A stretch of 12,306 bases of DNA, from assembly GCA_016209995.1 (NCBI GenBank), contig JACQVC010000428.1:1-12306 (forward strand), written 5' to 3'. Every line of letters begins with the position of its first letter. The stretch's first letter is position 1. The position numbers and the translations under genes are program-made. The notes beneath the pieces were generated by a model. The model was given only the letters and a program-made list of their open reading frames with translations. It did no database searches and was not told the DNA's origin. Positions 1 through 7,066 of this stretch are shown piece by piece. Origin of the DNA: Gemmatimonadota bacterium. GTDB taxonomy: Bacteria; Gemmatimonadota; Gemmatimonadetes; Longimicrobiales; Gaopeijiaceae.

Positions 1-6
1 GCAGTA

Positions 7-41
7 GTCCTTTACGAGAAGGACTCGTCTCGTTTGTCCTT
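7..41 (+). repeat. Three alternating complementary hexamers (mutually exclusive hairpins)
   Basis: GTCCTT at 7-12, AAGGAC at 19-24 and GTCCTT at 36-41 alternate, so the central copy can pair with either flank but not both. The third copy runs directly into the 12-bp inverted repeat at 41-76. This resembles an attenuator or terminator/antiterminator layout, but no gene using it is seen within the window and chance is possible. The stretch 1-175 otherwise holds no recognisable gene. Confidence 0.3.
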
Positions 42-76
42 AGCAGCCCGTGAGAGACCTTCGCCACGGGCTGCTA
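41..76. repeat. Perfect 12-bp inverted repeat (hairpin)
   Basis: TAGCAGCCCGTG at 41-52 is the exact reverse complement of CACGGGCTGCTA at 65-76, with a 12-nt loop. No T-run follows on either strand, so a canonical intrinsic terminator is not shown. It lies about 100 bp beyond the stop of the minus-strand transporter gene and could be a bidirectional transcript-end hairpin or a dispersed palindromic repeat. The repeat itself is seen directly; its role is unknown. Confidence 0.6.
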
Positions 77-175
77 GGGCCAGGCCGCTGTGATTTCCTT
101 TCGGGGCGTGAACGATTGTTCCCGATGACACATGCCAAGTAAAGCCCAGGCGGTCACCGCCAGCATCGAGCGCGG

Positions 176-1357
176 TCAGGCTGCTTCCAGAGTCTGAACA
201 TCGTCGCCGAGAGCGGCCACGATCGGACAGGCGTCGGACGAGTGAACCTCGAGCCAGGCGTCAGCGGAAGGGGTTGCCGTCGATGAGCCGGCCGAGGATC
301 GCATGCGGGCCATGCGGACGGTCAGCAGCACCCATGTCAGCGACGAGGCGAGTAAGGCATAGGTGATCCACGCTGAATCCTGACTTGTGAGATCCCGTGG
401 GCCGACCATCAGCGTCAGCCATGCATACAACACCAGCGCCGCCGTGCCTTCGGCGATGCGAGCTGCGGCCCCATCGATCAGGAGCTTCGCGGCGGCGCGC
501 CTGTGGCCACTGAGCGGGAGAAATGCCTGCTCCCAACTCGCACGATGAACAGACGACTTCAGGCCGCCTTCAGTCAGGCGCAGTGCCGAGCGCAGTGCCG
601 GTGATGCGTTCATGATCGCGACCGGCGCCAGGAGCGCGAGCGCTCCCGGCAGCACGAGCAGTGCGCCTCCCACGCCGACCCACCGCTGCAGCCTCGGCGT
701 GACGAGGAGTTGAACGAACAACGCCAGAACACTCAAGAGGAGGTACAAGTTCGCAAAAAACAACGTGCTCTCGCGCGTCGTGCTGCTCGAGCCGGATGCC
801 GCGACGTAGAACTGAAATTCCACGAGCACGCCGACGAGTGCCGCCAATGCCCCCACCGCCAACAACACTCGAAAATAGGGCTCGCGCGACAGGGACTTCA
901 GAGGCTGCGCGACGACCGGCGGCCGCGCCTGGCCTCCGCTGTACCGCCTCTGGCAGCGACGCTGCGCCAGCGCCATGACGAGCACGGCAAGGATGAGCGA
1001 GCCGGCCGCGGCGGCCAGAAGCACATTCGGTTCCACCTGTGACGCGAGGAAACGGGCAACGAGGGCGCCGGTCACGCCACCCACAAGCGACGCCGCCGCT
1101 GTGCGGCTATAGAACGTGACGCGATCGCCGTCCGTTCGATGATCGAGCAGATCGGCACCCAACAACCATGCAAGGGAAAACAGAACGCTGTACGCCAGAG
1201 GCACCAACATGAAAAAGGACGTCATAGCGAAGCGCTTTCGGATGCCCATGCGGATACCCCAAGGTGTGACGTGCCTCACAGCGATGGTGTTTCGTCGTAA
1301 CAGATCGCCTGCTTCCAGGACCGACCTGTAGGCGTGCGGTCTGGCGTAACCCGTCAC
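176..1357 (-). CDS. NTT/MFS-type transporter, N-terminally incomplete
   Basis: Polytopic membrane protein of 393 residues from a GTG at 1357, or about 357 from the ATG at 1249. Two stretches resemble the bacterial ATP/ADP-translocase-like (NTT/Npt, MFS superfamily) transporters. One is the helix ending in ADLLD followed by a Gly/Ala-rich helix (about residues 60-125). The other is the conserved C-terminal segment around SSVHRASWEQAFLPLSGHR and LLIDGAAARIAEG (about 265-315), matching the family pattern in which a basic segment precedes a Lys-X-X-IDG helix. Family members normally have about 12 helices and start well upstream; here the first three or so are absent. An in-frame stop (1385-1387) sits just above the GTG, neither start has a convincing ribosome binding site, and residues 1-37 look non-cognate. 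The start also overlaps the 5' leader of the divergent thioredoxin gene. It may be a 5'-truncated pseudogene. The fold call is fairly secure; the substrate is unknown. Confidence 0.6.
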   Translation of the reverse strand: MTGYARPHAYRSVLEAGDLLRRNTIAVRHVTPWGIRMGIRKRFAMTSFFMLVPLAYSVLFSLAWLLGADLLDHRTDGDRVTFYSRTAAASLVGGVTGALVARFLASQVEPNVLLAAAAGSLILAVLVMALAQRRCQRRYSGGQARPPVVAQPLKSLSREPYFRVLLAVGALAALVGVLVEFQFYVAASGSSSTTRESTLFFANLYLLLSVLALFVQLLVTPRLQRWVGVGGALLVLPGALALLAPVAIMNASPALRSALRLTEGGLKSSVHRASWEQAFLPLSGHRRAAAKLLIDGAAARIAEGTAALVLYAWLTLMVGPRDLTSQDSAWITYALLASSLTWVLLTVRMARMRSSAGSSTATPSADAWLEVHSSDACPIVAALGDDVQTLEAA

Positions 1358-1387
1358 GTGTTGGTCCCAAGCAACGGAGGCTTCTCA

Positions 1388-1783
1388 ATGAGACGAATCG
1401 TACTCGCGCTGGTGTTCGTGTTGGCAGCGGCCACCTCGTCGTCGGCCGCAGATCTGAAGAAGGAACCCTTTTCCCCCGAGCGCTTCGCAGCCCTGCAAGC
1501 ACAGGGAGAGCTCGTCCTGCTCGACGTCTTCGCCTCCTGGTGCCCCACGTGCGCAGAGCAGCAGAAGATTCTGAGTGCGTATCGACAGGAACACCCGGAC
1601 GTCAAGCTGCACATCCTCGAAATCAACTTCGACACTGACAAGCAGTGGGTCCGGCAGTTCCGGGCGCCGCGGCAGTCCACCTTGATTCTGTTTCGGGGTC
1701 CACAGCAGCTGTGGTACAGCGTGGCGGAGACCCGCCCCGACGTCATTGTCGCGGCGTTGACGGAGGGGGCCCGCCGACGATGA
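1388..1783 (+). CDS. Exported thioredoxin-like protein (WCPTC)
   Basis: 131-residue thioredoxin-fold protein for thiol/disulfide chemistry outside the cytoplasm. The start ATG 1388 is set by a GGAGG box at 1376-1380. The first 20 residues are a signal peptide (MRRIV, hydrophobic core, SSSA|AD). The active site is W51-C52-P-T-C55 after the strand LVLLDVFAS, followed by a thioredoxin-like helix. The position normally held by the cis-proline is serine: the segment reads RQSTLILF rather than the usual PTLILF pattern. Its stop overlaps the start of the CcdA-like gene (ATGA at 1780-1783), so the two are almost certainly translationally coupled. The CcdA partner would carry electrons to this domain across the inner membrane. 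Whether it reduces, oxidises or isomerises substrates cannot be read from the sequence; coupling to CcdA favours a reductant. An upstream in-frame ATG at 1334 lacks a ribosome binding site and would bury the signal peptide. Confidence 0.88.
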   Translation: MRRIVLALVFVLAAATSSSAADLKKEPFSPERFAALQAQGELVLLDVFASWCPTCAEQQKILSAYRQEHPDVKLHILEINFDTDKQWVRQFRAPRQSTLILFRGPQQLWYSVAETRPDVIVAALTEGARRR

Positions 1784-2496
1784 ACCTGGAACTGGCGTCC
1801 CTTCCGTTGGCCTGGTTGGCGGGAGTGCTCGGCGTCCTGTCTCCCTGCGTCTGGCCGCTGGTGCCGGTGGTCGTTTCGTCGGCCGCCACCAGCGGCCGAT
1901 CGGGGCCGTGGTTCCTGGCCGCGGGCTTGAGCGCCGCCTTTGCAGCGGCCGGCACCCTGCTGATGTTGCTCGTGTTGAATCTGGGGCTGGACCCTGAGCT
2001 GTTCCGGTACGTGGCCGCCGGCGTCCTGGTCGTTGTGGCCGTGATGTTGCTCGTCGGGTCGCTCAATCAGTGGCTCGCACTGCAGCTCTCACAACTCACG
2101 GGCCGTCTGCGCGTCGGCGCAGGCGCCGATCGTGGTGTCTCGAGCGTGGGCCAGTTCGGCGTAGGCGCGTTGCTGGGTCTCGTGTGGCTGCCCTGTGTCG
2201 GTCCAACCCTGGGTGCGGCCATCACCCTCGCGTCGCTGGGGCAGAGCCTGGCGATGGCCTTCCTCGTCATGTTCGCGTTTGGCGCTGGCACGGCCTCGGT
2301 GCTGCTCTTGGCCGGGTTCGTTTCGACAACGGTGTTGTCACGGTGGCGGGCCGGTCTGCTCGCCGGATCCAGGCAGGGAAAAAAGATGCTCGGGTGGATG
2401 CTCTTGATCCTGGGCGTGGCGGTGCTCAGCGGGGGCGACAAGATCTTGGAAGGATGGGCACTACGCTGGATCCCGGCGTGGGCGGTCTCGTTCTAA
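1780..2496 (+). CDS. CcdA/DsbD-type transmembrane thiol-electron transporter
   Basis: 238-residue membrane protein with about six predicted helices. The two signature cysteines of the CcdA/DsbD-beta family are visible: C23 in GVLSPCVWPLVP and C139 in WLPCVGPTLG, each flanked by proline as in the family. These proteins relay reducing equivalents from cytoplasmic thioredoxin through the membrane to extracytoplasmic thioredoxin-like proteins. The start is the ATG overlapping the thioredoxin stop (ATGA), with a GGAGGGGG box at 1762-1769 inside the upstream gene. Length and helix pattern match stand-alone CcdA rather than full DsbD. The gene ends tail-to-tail with the DUF3179 gene, sharing two bases (2494-2495). 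It could serve cytochrome c maturation in other genomes; here the paired thioredoxin is the obvious client. Confidence 0.9.
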   Translation: MNLELASLPLAWLAGVLGVLSPCVWPLVPVVVSSAATSGRSGPWFLAAGLSAAFAAAGTLLMLLVLNLGLDPELFRYVAAGVLVVVAVMLLVGSLNQWLALQLSQLTGRLRVGAGADRGVSSVGQFGVGALLGLVWLPCVGPTLGAAITLASLGQSLAMAFLVMFAFGAGTASVLLLAGFVSTTVLSRWRAGLLAGSRQGKKMLGWMLLILGVAVLSGGDKILEGWALRWIPAWAVSF

Positions 2497-3101
2497 GCCA
2501 ATCGATGTGCGCCTGAGTTGGCGCTGGCTCTCACCCCGAGGCGCTCAGAGCCCGGCCACGCGTTCCTGCGGCTCGTGGGATACGTAGCCCTCCACTCCTT
2601 CCAGGTCGCGTGAATGGAGGGGAGCGGCTCGAGCCGGGCGCCGGCCAAGGCGCCCTGGATGCCGCGTCCGTCAACCTGGGACCACAGGGTTCCAGTCTGG
2701 CGATCGTACATGACGAGCGCGTCACGGTAGAGCATGCCAGACACGCCGAACGTCAGGGTCTGCCCACCGACCTGTCTGGCATACACGATGCCAGTGCCGC
2801 ACAGCGGTCACCATGTGACGGCAACAGGCCGACCCTCGAACACGTCGTTGACGATTTCGTGCTGGTCGAGTTCCCAGGTGGAGTACGCCCGCGCGTCGTT
2901 CTCGCCGACCAGGCCGATCACGAGTTCGTCATCCGCAAGCAATCTGGCTGTTCTAACGGGCTCGAACCTGGGCGCGTCAATGGCGGGGATGGCATCGCAA
3001 GGCAAGACGACATGAATCGTCTCGTCCGCGGACTGCCCCTGGGCCATGCTGCCGAGTAATCCGACCGCCAGGGCACTGCCGATCCAACTGCTCGCTCTCA
3101 T
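2493..3101 (-). CDS. DUF3179 domain selenoprotein (in-frame UGA at a conserved Cys)
   Basis: Exported protein of about 202 residues if the UGA at 2808-2810 is read as selenocysteine (residue 98). The ATG at 3101 follows a GGGAGG box and begins a signal peptide ending near SMAQGQ|SADE. Before the UGA the frame carries the family segments ADDELVIGLVGENDARAY, HEIVND and GRPVAVTW; after it, in the same frame, come PLCGTG, TLTFGVSGMLYRDALVMYD and TGTLWSQ. DUF3179 proteins normally have C-P-L-C-G-T at this point, so the UGA replaces the first cysteine and leaves U-P-L-C. A 7-bp hairpin with loop CGUGU starts 14 nt past the UGA. The C-terminus after EWRATYP no longer looks like the family (expected to continue with a D-T-L-V-L-like segment) and the protein is shorter than usual, so the last 30 or so residues may be a frameshifted tail. 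Biochemical function of DUF3179 is unknown to me; the U/C pair and the thioredoxin-CcdA neighbours suggest redox work. The alternative is a nonsense mutation. Confidence 0.86.
2776..2810 (-). promoter_or_regulatory. Candidate bSECIS element of the DUF3179 gene
   Basis: On the minus strand the UGA (2810-2808) is followed by 13 nt and then CTGGCAT, loop CGTGT, ATGCCAG: a perfect 7-bp stem. The loop begins 21 nt after the last base of the UGA and has G as its second base. This meets the usual bacterial SECIS rules as I know them (mini-hairpin about 16-37 nt downstream, G among the first two loop bases). The structure is seen directly; SelB binding is inferred. Confidence 0.8.
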
Positions 3102-3157
3102 GCGGTCCTCCCTCTGCTCAGAAGGCTTGCTCAATCACGCGTAAGGGAGATTCCATC

Positions 3158-3440
3158 ATGCGACGTCTGGACTCTCGCACTCATCATCCTGGCCGGGGTC
3201 TTCTCGGCGCGGAGCGCGCTCGCGCAGGAGCCGACGCCCAGCTCGAGCCGCATCGAAATCGCGGCGTTCCCTGGCGGTGGCATCCTCTTCAGCAAGGCCG
3301 ACAAGGTGTCCGACTTCGACTTTGGCAACTACGCGCTCGGCGGGTCGGTCACCTACAACCTCAATCATCGCTTCGCCGTCGAGGGTCGAGGGTGAAGCCG
3401 GCGCCGGGGTCGGCCTTGAGCAGCAGCTCAACAGGAGATC
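3158..3440 (+). pseudogene. Outer-membrane beta-barrel protein remnant, two frameshifts
   Basis: An AAGGGAG box (3143-3149) and ATG at 3158 start M-R-R, but coding continues in another frame from TGG at 3168. That frame gives a signal peptide (WTLALIILAGVFSARSALAQ|E) and then beta-strand-like sequence with IEIAAFPGGGILFSKAD, YALGGSVTYNLNHRFAVEG, typical of the first strands of small OmpA/OmpW-like barrels. That frame then stops at 3391-3393. Reading resumes in a third frame as EGEAGAGVGLEQQLN, which fits the same barrel. The second shift is explained by a 7-bp tandem duplication (CGAGGGT twice, about 3382-3395). After about 3440 no barrel sequence is recognisable, so the gene is also truncated. 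It is not functional as written unless the shifts are sequencing errors. The end coordinate is approximate. Confidence 0.7.
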
Positions 3441-3771
3441 ACAATGTCTGCGAGAGCCGAGAGGTGTACCGCGTCCGAAATTCTTGAGTCGGTGAATGCC
3501 CCAACACCGCGGACCGTCAGATTCCCCCGGCGTGGGTTCGATGTCCGAGCACGCCAACAACTGACCGCCGCCCTTGACGGGCGAGCGACGCCGAGGCGCG
3601 ACCGGGGGGGCAGCCGAGCTGGACTCTGTGAAACAGCTCACACAAACCTGGGGCCGACCGGCGTCGGTCGAGTGGTATGAGTAACATGATGGCACCGGCT
3701 GAGACATACATCCTGAAGAGTCGCTGAGGCCGGCCTTCCGCCAACAACCGTCAGTCTGTAAGGAGGATTTC
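3441..3771 (+). other. Gene-poor stretch upstream of the bufferin operon
   Basis: No convincing gene is seen. Open frames here lack ribosome binding sites and family resemblance. Two inverted repeats are present: GAGCTG 3616-3621 with CAGCTC 3634-3639, and CGACCG 3655-3660 with CGGTCG 3665-3670. The operon promoter probably lies here, but no convincing -35/-10 pair can be named. A strong TAAGGAGG ribosome binding site at 3759-3766 serves the ATG at 3772. Confidence 0.5.
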
Positions 3772-4041
3772 ATGGACACACGTCTTGCCATCGCGTCGGC
3801 GCTTGCGGCCGCGGTGTTCGCGCCCGCCATCCTGGTGGCCCAGAAGCCGGTGCCGGCGCCCACCAACTGGAAAGCGGAGAAGTGTTACGGCATCGCCAAG
3901 GCGGGCAGCAACGATTGCGCATCGACCGGCAACAACTCCTGTGGCGGCACGTCGAAGCTCAACGCCGACCCGAAGGCGTGGATCTACGTGCCGGCCGGCT
4001 ACTGCGACCGGATCGTGGGCGCGAGCAAGACTCCGAGGTAG
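3772..4041 (+). CDS. bufA1: Bufferin-type metallophore precursor, BufA1/DUF2282 family
   Basis: 89-residue secreted peptide precursor. Residues 1-23 form a signal peptide ending near LVAQ. The mature part has the DUF2282 pattern: EKCYGIAKAGSNDCAS, then NSCGG, then a WIYVPAGYCDRI block, placing four cysteines in the usual positions. Members of this family are substrates of MNIO (DUF692) enzymes, which modify cysteines so that the product binds copper or other thiophilic metals in the periplasm. Here the MNIO-type and partner genes follow directly. TAAGGAGG at 3759-3766 precedes the ATG. Identity by motif and context is strong; which metal it binds is not shown. Confidence 0.9.
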   Translation: MDTRLAIASALAAAVFAPAILVAQKPVPAPTNWKAEKCYGIAKAGSNDCASTGNNSCGGTSKLNADPKAWIYVPAGYCDRIVGASKTPR

Positions 4042-4109
4042 AGACCCAGGAAGCCGCGAGCGGCGGCCTGACTCGTTGGATCGATGGACAATCGGAGGGT
4101 GGCCACGTC

Positions 4110-4985
4110 ATGAGACTGAATCGCCGGATGCCGGACGGCGCGGGCGTGGGTCTCAGGCTTCCGCATCTCGCGGAGGTCGTGGCCACCCGACCTTCGATTC
4201 CCTGGTTCGAGATTCATCCCGAAAATGTTCTCGCCAACCCCCATGCGACCGAGCTCCTGCTCGAGCTGGCACCGCACTATCCTCTGTCGGTGCACACCGT
4301 CGGCATTTCGATCGGGAGCGTGGGAGGCATCGATCGCGCGCACGTGAAACGGGTACGCGCCCTCGTCGATGCCGTGGATCCGGTGCTCGTGTCGGGCCAT
4401 CTCGCCTGGTCGACGCATGAGGGGGCCTACCTCAACGACCTGTTGCCGCTGCCGTACGACGAGGAAACGCTGCAGCTGTTGACGCGGCATCTCGAGGAAG
4501 TGCAGGAGGGGCTGGGCCGGCCGTACCTGGTCGAGAACCCGTCGAGCTATCTGGGCTTTGGCTCCTCGACGATGACCGAGGTGCAGTTTCTCGGCGAGCT
4601 GGTGCGCCGGACCGGCTGCCAGTTGTTGTGTGACGTCAGCAATGTGTTCTTGTCTGGCCACAACATGGGCTACGACCCCTACCGGTATCTCGACGGCCTG
4701 CCGGCCGGGGCGATTGCCGAACTGCATCTGGGTGGCTTCACGCCCGAGGCGGACGAGGCCACTCCCGGCGCGGATCTGCTGGTCGACACGCATGCGACGG
4801 TCGTCGCCGAGCCGGTGTGGGATCTCTACGCGTACGCCGTGCGCCGTTTCGGACCGAAGCCGACGATCATCGAATGGGACAACGACATTCCGCCGTTTGC
4901 GACGTTGCGAGGCCAGGCCGCGCGGGCGGACCAGGTCGCGGCCGGCGCGGCGGCGACCGAGAGGCCCCGTGCCGCTGCTCGCTGA
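4110..4985 (+). CDS. bufB: MNIO (DUF692) peptide-modifying iron oxidase, BufB
   Basis: 291-residue TIM-barrel enzyme of the DUF692/MNIO family, which uses a multinuclear iron site to modify cysteines of a partner peptide. Family landmarks in order are GVGLRLPH (12-19 approx.), WFEIHPEN, HTVGISIGS, VSGHLAWS, YLNDLLPLPYDEETL, LVENPSSYLGF, CDVSNVFLSGHN, AELHLGGF, LLVDTHA and TIIEWDND. The His, Glu and Asp residues in these blocks are the expected iron ligands. The start is ATG 4110, chosen for the GGAGGG box at 4094-4099; it leaves 68 nt after bufA1. Length is normal for the family. Its 3' end overlaps the GTG start of bufC by 17 nt, indicating coupling. The expected substrate is the BufA1 product encoded just upstream. 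Confidence 0.93.
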   Translation: MRLNRRMPDGAGVGLRLPHLAEVVATRPSIPWFEIHPENVLANPHATELLLELAPHYPLSVHTVGISIGSVGGIDRAHVKRVRALVDAVDPVLVSGHLAWSTHEGAYLNDLLPLPYDEETLQLLTRHLEEVQEGLGRPYLVENPSSYLGFGSSTMTEVQFLGELVRRTGCQLLCDVSNVFLSGHNMGYDPYRYLDGLPAGAIAELHLGGFTPEADEATPGADLLVDTHATVVAEPVWDLYAYAVRRFGPKPTIIEWDNDIPPFATLRGQAARADQVAAGAAATERPRAAAR

Positions 4986-5754
4986 GGTCCAGGCCCAGAT
5001 CCGCCGGGCGGTCGTCGCCGGCGACCCGACCGGAGTAGCCCCGCTGCTGGTCGGCGGCCGCGACGCGCGGCAGCGTCTCGCCATCCATCGGCGCCATTAC
5101 GAGACCAGCCTGGTGACGGCGCTCCTCGGGAAGTTTCCGGCCACCGTCTGGCTGGTGGGATCGGCGTTCACCACCGAGGCCGCCCGGCACTTCGTGCGCG
5201 ACCACCCGCCGCGGAAGCCCTGCATCGCGGAATACGGCGACGAGTTTCCGCGGTTCCTGGCCTCCCGCCCCGCGGCCGAGCGCGTGCCGTACCTCGGTGC
5301 GTTCGCCGAGCTCGAATGGCGCGTCGGCCAGGTGTCGGTTGCGGTCGACAGGCCCCCGCTGACGATCCAGGCGATGTCCCACATCGATCTCGACGATCTG
5401 GCGGACTCGGTGCTCACCGTGCAGCCCGGCCTGCGGTATATCGAGGCGCCGTGGCCGGTGGACGCCCTGCTGCAGCTCTATCTCACCGACTCGGCCCCCA
5501 ACGAGCTCGCGTTCGCGCCCGAGGAGGTGCGGATGGAAATCCGCGGCGCCCGCGGCGCGTTTCACCTCACCCGTCTGGATGCCGTCGAGTTCATGTTTCG
5601 CCGCGCCGTCGCCGAGGGTCGCCCGGTGGGCGACGCCGCGGAAGGCGCGCTCGCGGCCAATGCCGTGTTCGCCCCGGGTCTCTCATTGGCCACGCTCGTG
5701 GCGGAGGGAGCCGTCACCGGGATTCGGCGGGCCCGCACGGGAGGTGAATCGTGA
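4969..5754 (+). CDS. bufC: BufC/HvfC-type partner protein (DUF2063 N-terminal domain)
   Basis: 261-residue cytoplasmic protein. Its N-terminal half reads as the DUF2063 DNA-binding-like domain: RQRLAIHRRHYETSLVTALLGKFPATVWLVG, FVRDHPPRKPCIAEYGDEFPRFL and YLGAFAELEWRVGQVS. In MNIO systems this protein accompanies BufB and is thought to present the precursor to the enzyme. The start is a GTG at 4969 inside the end of bufB, since no later in-frame Met gives a complete domain and the overlap suits an operon. The stop (5752-5754) overlaps the next ATG. The C-terminal half, with GARGAFHLTRLDAVEFMFRRA, matches the family's winged-helix-like end. Membership is secure from context and motifs; the precise role is inferred. 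Confidence 0.88.
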   Translation: MPLLAEVQAQIRRAVVAGDPTGVAPLLVGGRDARQRLAIHRRHYETSLVTALLGKFPATVWLVGSAFTTEAARHFVRDHPPRKPCIAEYGDEFPRFLASRPAAERVPYLGAFAELEWRVGQVSVAVDRPPLTIQAMSHIDLDDLADSVLTVQPGLRYIEAPWPVDALLQLYLTDSAPNELAFAPEEVRMEIRGARGAFHLTRLDAVEFMFRRAVAEGRPVGDAAEGALAANAVFAPGLSLATLVAEGAVTGIRRARTGGES

Positions 5755-6230
5755 TGTCCGTGGATGCTCGCGCCATCCGCGTATCCGAGGCGCGGGCCTC
5801 GTTTGAGGCCGTCCGCCAATGGCTGGCCGGGTTCCCGCTCTCCATCATCCAGCTCGGGTTGCGGATTGGCGTCGGCTCGGTCTTCTTCAACGCCGGGCTC
5901 CTCAAGTACCGGTCTTTTGAGTTCGCCGTCAAGCTGTTCGAGGACGTATATCACGTCCCGCTGCTCGACCCGACGCTGGCGGCGCGCATGGCCATGGTCA
6001 ACGAGTTGACGTTCCCCCTGCTCCTGTTCCTCGGCCTGGGCACCCGCGTCGCGACGCTACCGCTGCTGGGCATGATCGCGGTGATTCAGACGTTCGTTTA
6101 CCCGCAGGCCTGGCCGGACCATCTGTTCTGGGCGACGGCCCTCGTCTTTCTGCTTTCTCGTGGGCCGGGCCCGCTATCGCTCGACCATCTGATCGAGCGG
6201 TATCTGTGGCGACGAAAGGGGTCGATCTGA
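5754..6230 (+). CDS. DoxX-family membrane protein of the bufferin operon
   Basis: 158-residue inner-membrane protein with about four helices. The DoxX signature appears in LGLRIGVGSVFFNAGLLKYRSFEFAVKLFEDVY and in the helix MVNELTFPLLLFLGLGTRVATLPL, followed by IQTFVYPQAWPDHLFWATAL. DoxX-like proteins are standard companions of DUF2282/DUF692 operons and have been linked to metal stress responses in the gold/copper-induced gig-type operons. Start: ATG 5754 overlaps the bufC TGA and follows GGGAGG at 5739-5744 by nine bases; a GTG one codon earlier is also possible. Likely co-transcribed with bufA1-B-C. Its biochemical activity is unknown. Confidence 0.85.
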   Translation: MSVDARAIRVSEARASFEAVRQWLAGFPLSIIQLGLRIGVGSVFFNAGLLKYRSFEFAVKLFEDVYHVPLLDPTLAARMAMVNELTFPLLLFLGLGTRVATLPLLGMIAVIQTFVYPQAWPDHLFWATALVFLLSRGPGPLSLDHLIERYLWRRKGSI

Positions 6231-6467
6231 CGCTGGCTGGCCACGCCTGCCGCGCGCCGGGAGAATCCCATGGACATTCGCGGACGAGAGCGGCTATGGC
6301 TCATCGAGATCCCGATTATGACGATCTACGAGAACAGTGAGCTGGATTACAGTACCCACGCGCGATATTTCCCCCCGTGTCGCGAGGGGCGTTCCCACGC
6401 TGTATGCTCTTGCGTGGCGGTGCGTTCGTACGACTGCGCCGGCCTTTGGAGGGGAAGGACTTAACAG
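6231..6467 (+). other. Intergenic region before the AhpD-like gene
   Basis: No convincing gene. A possible -10 hexamer TATGCT lies at 6403-6408 with no clear -35, and CCCC 6373-6376 can pair with GGGG 6386-6389. A GGAGGGGAAGG ribosome binding site at 6449-6459 serves the ATG at 6468. Confidence 0.35.
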
Positions 6468-7019
6468 ATGCCCTTTCTACCATCGGTAGGACCCGAGGAT
6501 AAAGTGCCCCACGTGTTGGGCAAGTTCAACACCGGGACGGGAAAGCCGCTGATCGAGTACCACGAAGCTCTGCTGCGAGGGGAGTCGCCGTTCACCGTGG
6601 CCGAGCGGGAAATGATGGCCGCTTATGTGTCGGGCATCAACGCCTGCCAATACTGTCAGGGCGCGCACACCGCGGCTGCGGCGCAGTTCGGTGTCCCGGA
6701 GCCGCTCATCGCCGATCTGCTGAGGGATGCCTCACAGGCATCGGTCTCTCCCAAGATGCGGCCGGTTTTGAGCTATCTGCGCAAGCTGACGCAGTCGCCC
6801 ACGAAGATGACGCAGGCCGACGCCGACGCCGTCTATGCCGCCGGCTGGACCGAACGGGCGTTGTACGACGCGGTTCAGATCTGTTGTCTCTATAACTTCA
6901 TGAACCGCTTCGTTGAAGGGATCGGGTTGACCGCCGTTCCCGGGCAGTTCGCGATGGAAGGCCGGATGATCAAAGACGGGGGCTACAAAGGCATGATCGA
7001 CGCTTTTGGGATCAAGTAG
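6468..7019 (+). CDS. AhpD-like/carboxymuconolactone decarboxylase family peroxidase
   Basis: 183-residue all-helical protein of the AhpD/CMD superfamily. The signature is in residues 45-68: AEREMMAAYVSGINACQYCQGAH, with redox pair C60 and C63 and H67. Such proteins reduce peroxides or act as a thiol relay for peroxiredoxins; related stand-alone members are often called peroxidase-related enzymes. The C-terminal half (NRFVEGIGLT, FAMEGRM) matches that subfamily. ATG 6468 follows a strong purine-rich ribosome binding site. It is 237 nt from doxX and may have its own promoter. Both active-site residues are ordinary Cys codons (TGC, TGT). The subfamily call is secure; the electron donor is not known. 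Confidence 0.88.
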   Translation: MPFLPSVGPEDKVPHVLGKFNTGTGKPLIEYHEALLRGESPFTVAEREMMAAYVSGINACQYCQGAHTAAAAQFGVPEPLIADLLRDASQASVSPKMRPVLSYLRKLTQSPTKMTQADADAVYAAGWTERALYDAVQICCLYNFMNRFVEGIGLTAVPGQFAMEGRMIKDGGYKGMIDAFGIK

Positions 7020-7066
7020 CGCGCCCCTTCCAGATGTCACATCCTCCTCGACCGTGGTAGAACTCG

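Noticed and set aside
3391..3393. TGA inside the beta-barrel remnant as a possible third Sec codon
   Set aside because: The sequence after it in the same frame is not barrel-like; the homologous continuation is in another frame and is explained by a 7-bp tandem duplication. No cysteine is expected there.
3999..5084. Long minus-strand open frame opposite bufB
   Set aside because: It is an antisense shadow of a high-GC gene with clear family motifs on the plus strand; its translation is Arg/Gln-rich without recognisable domains.
6270..6464. 64-residue open frame between doxX and the AhpD-like gene
   Set aside because: No ribosome binding site, mixed composition, no family resemblance; it probably overlaps the AhpD promoter region.
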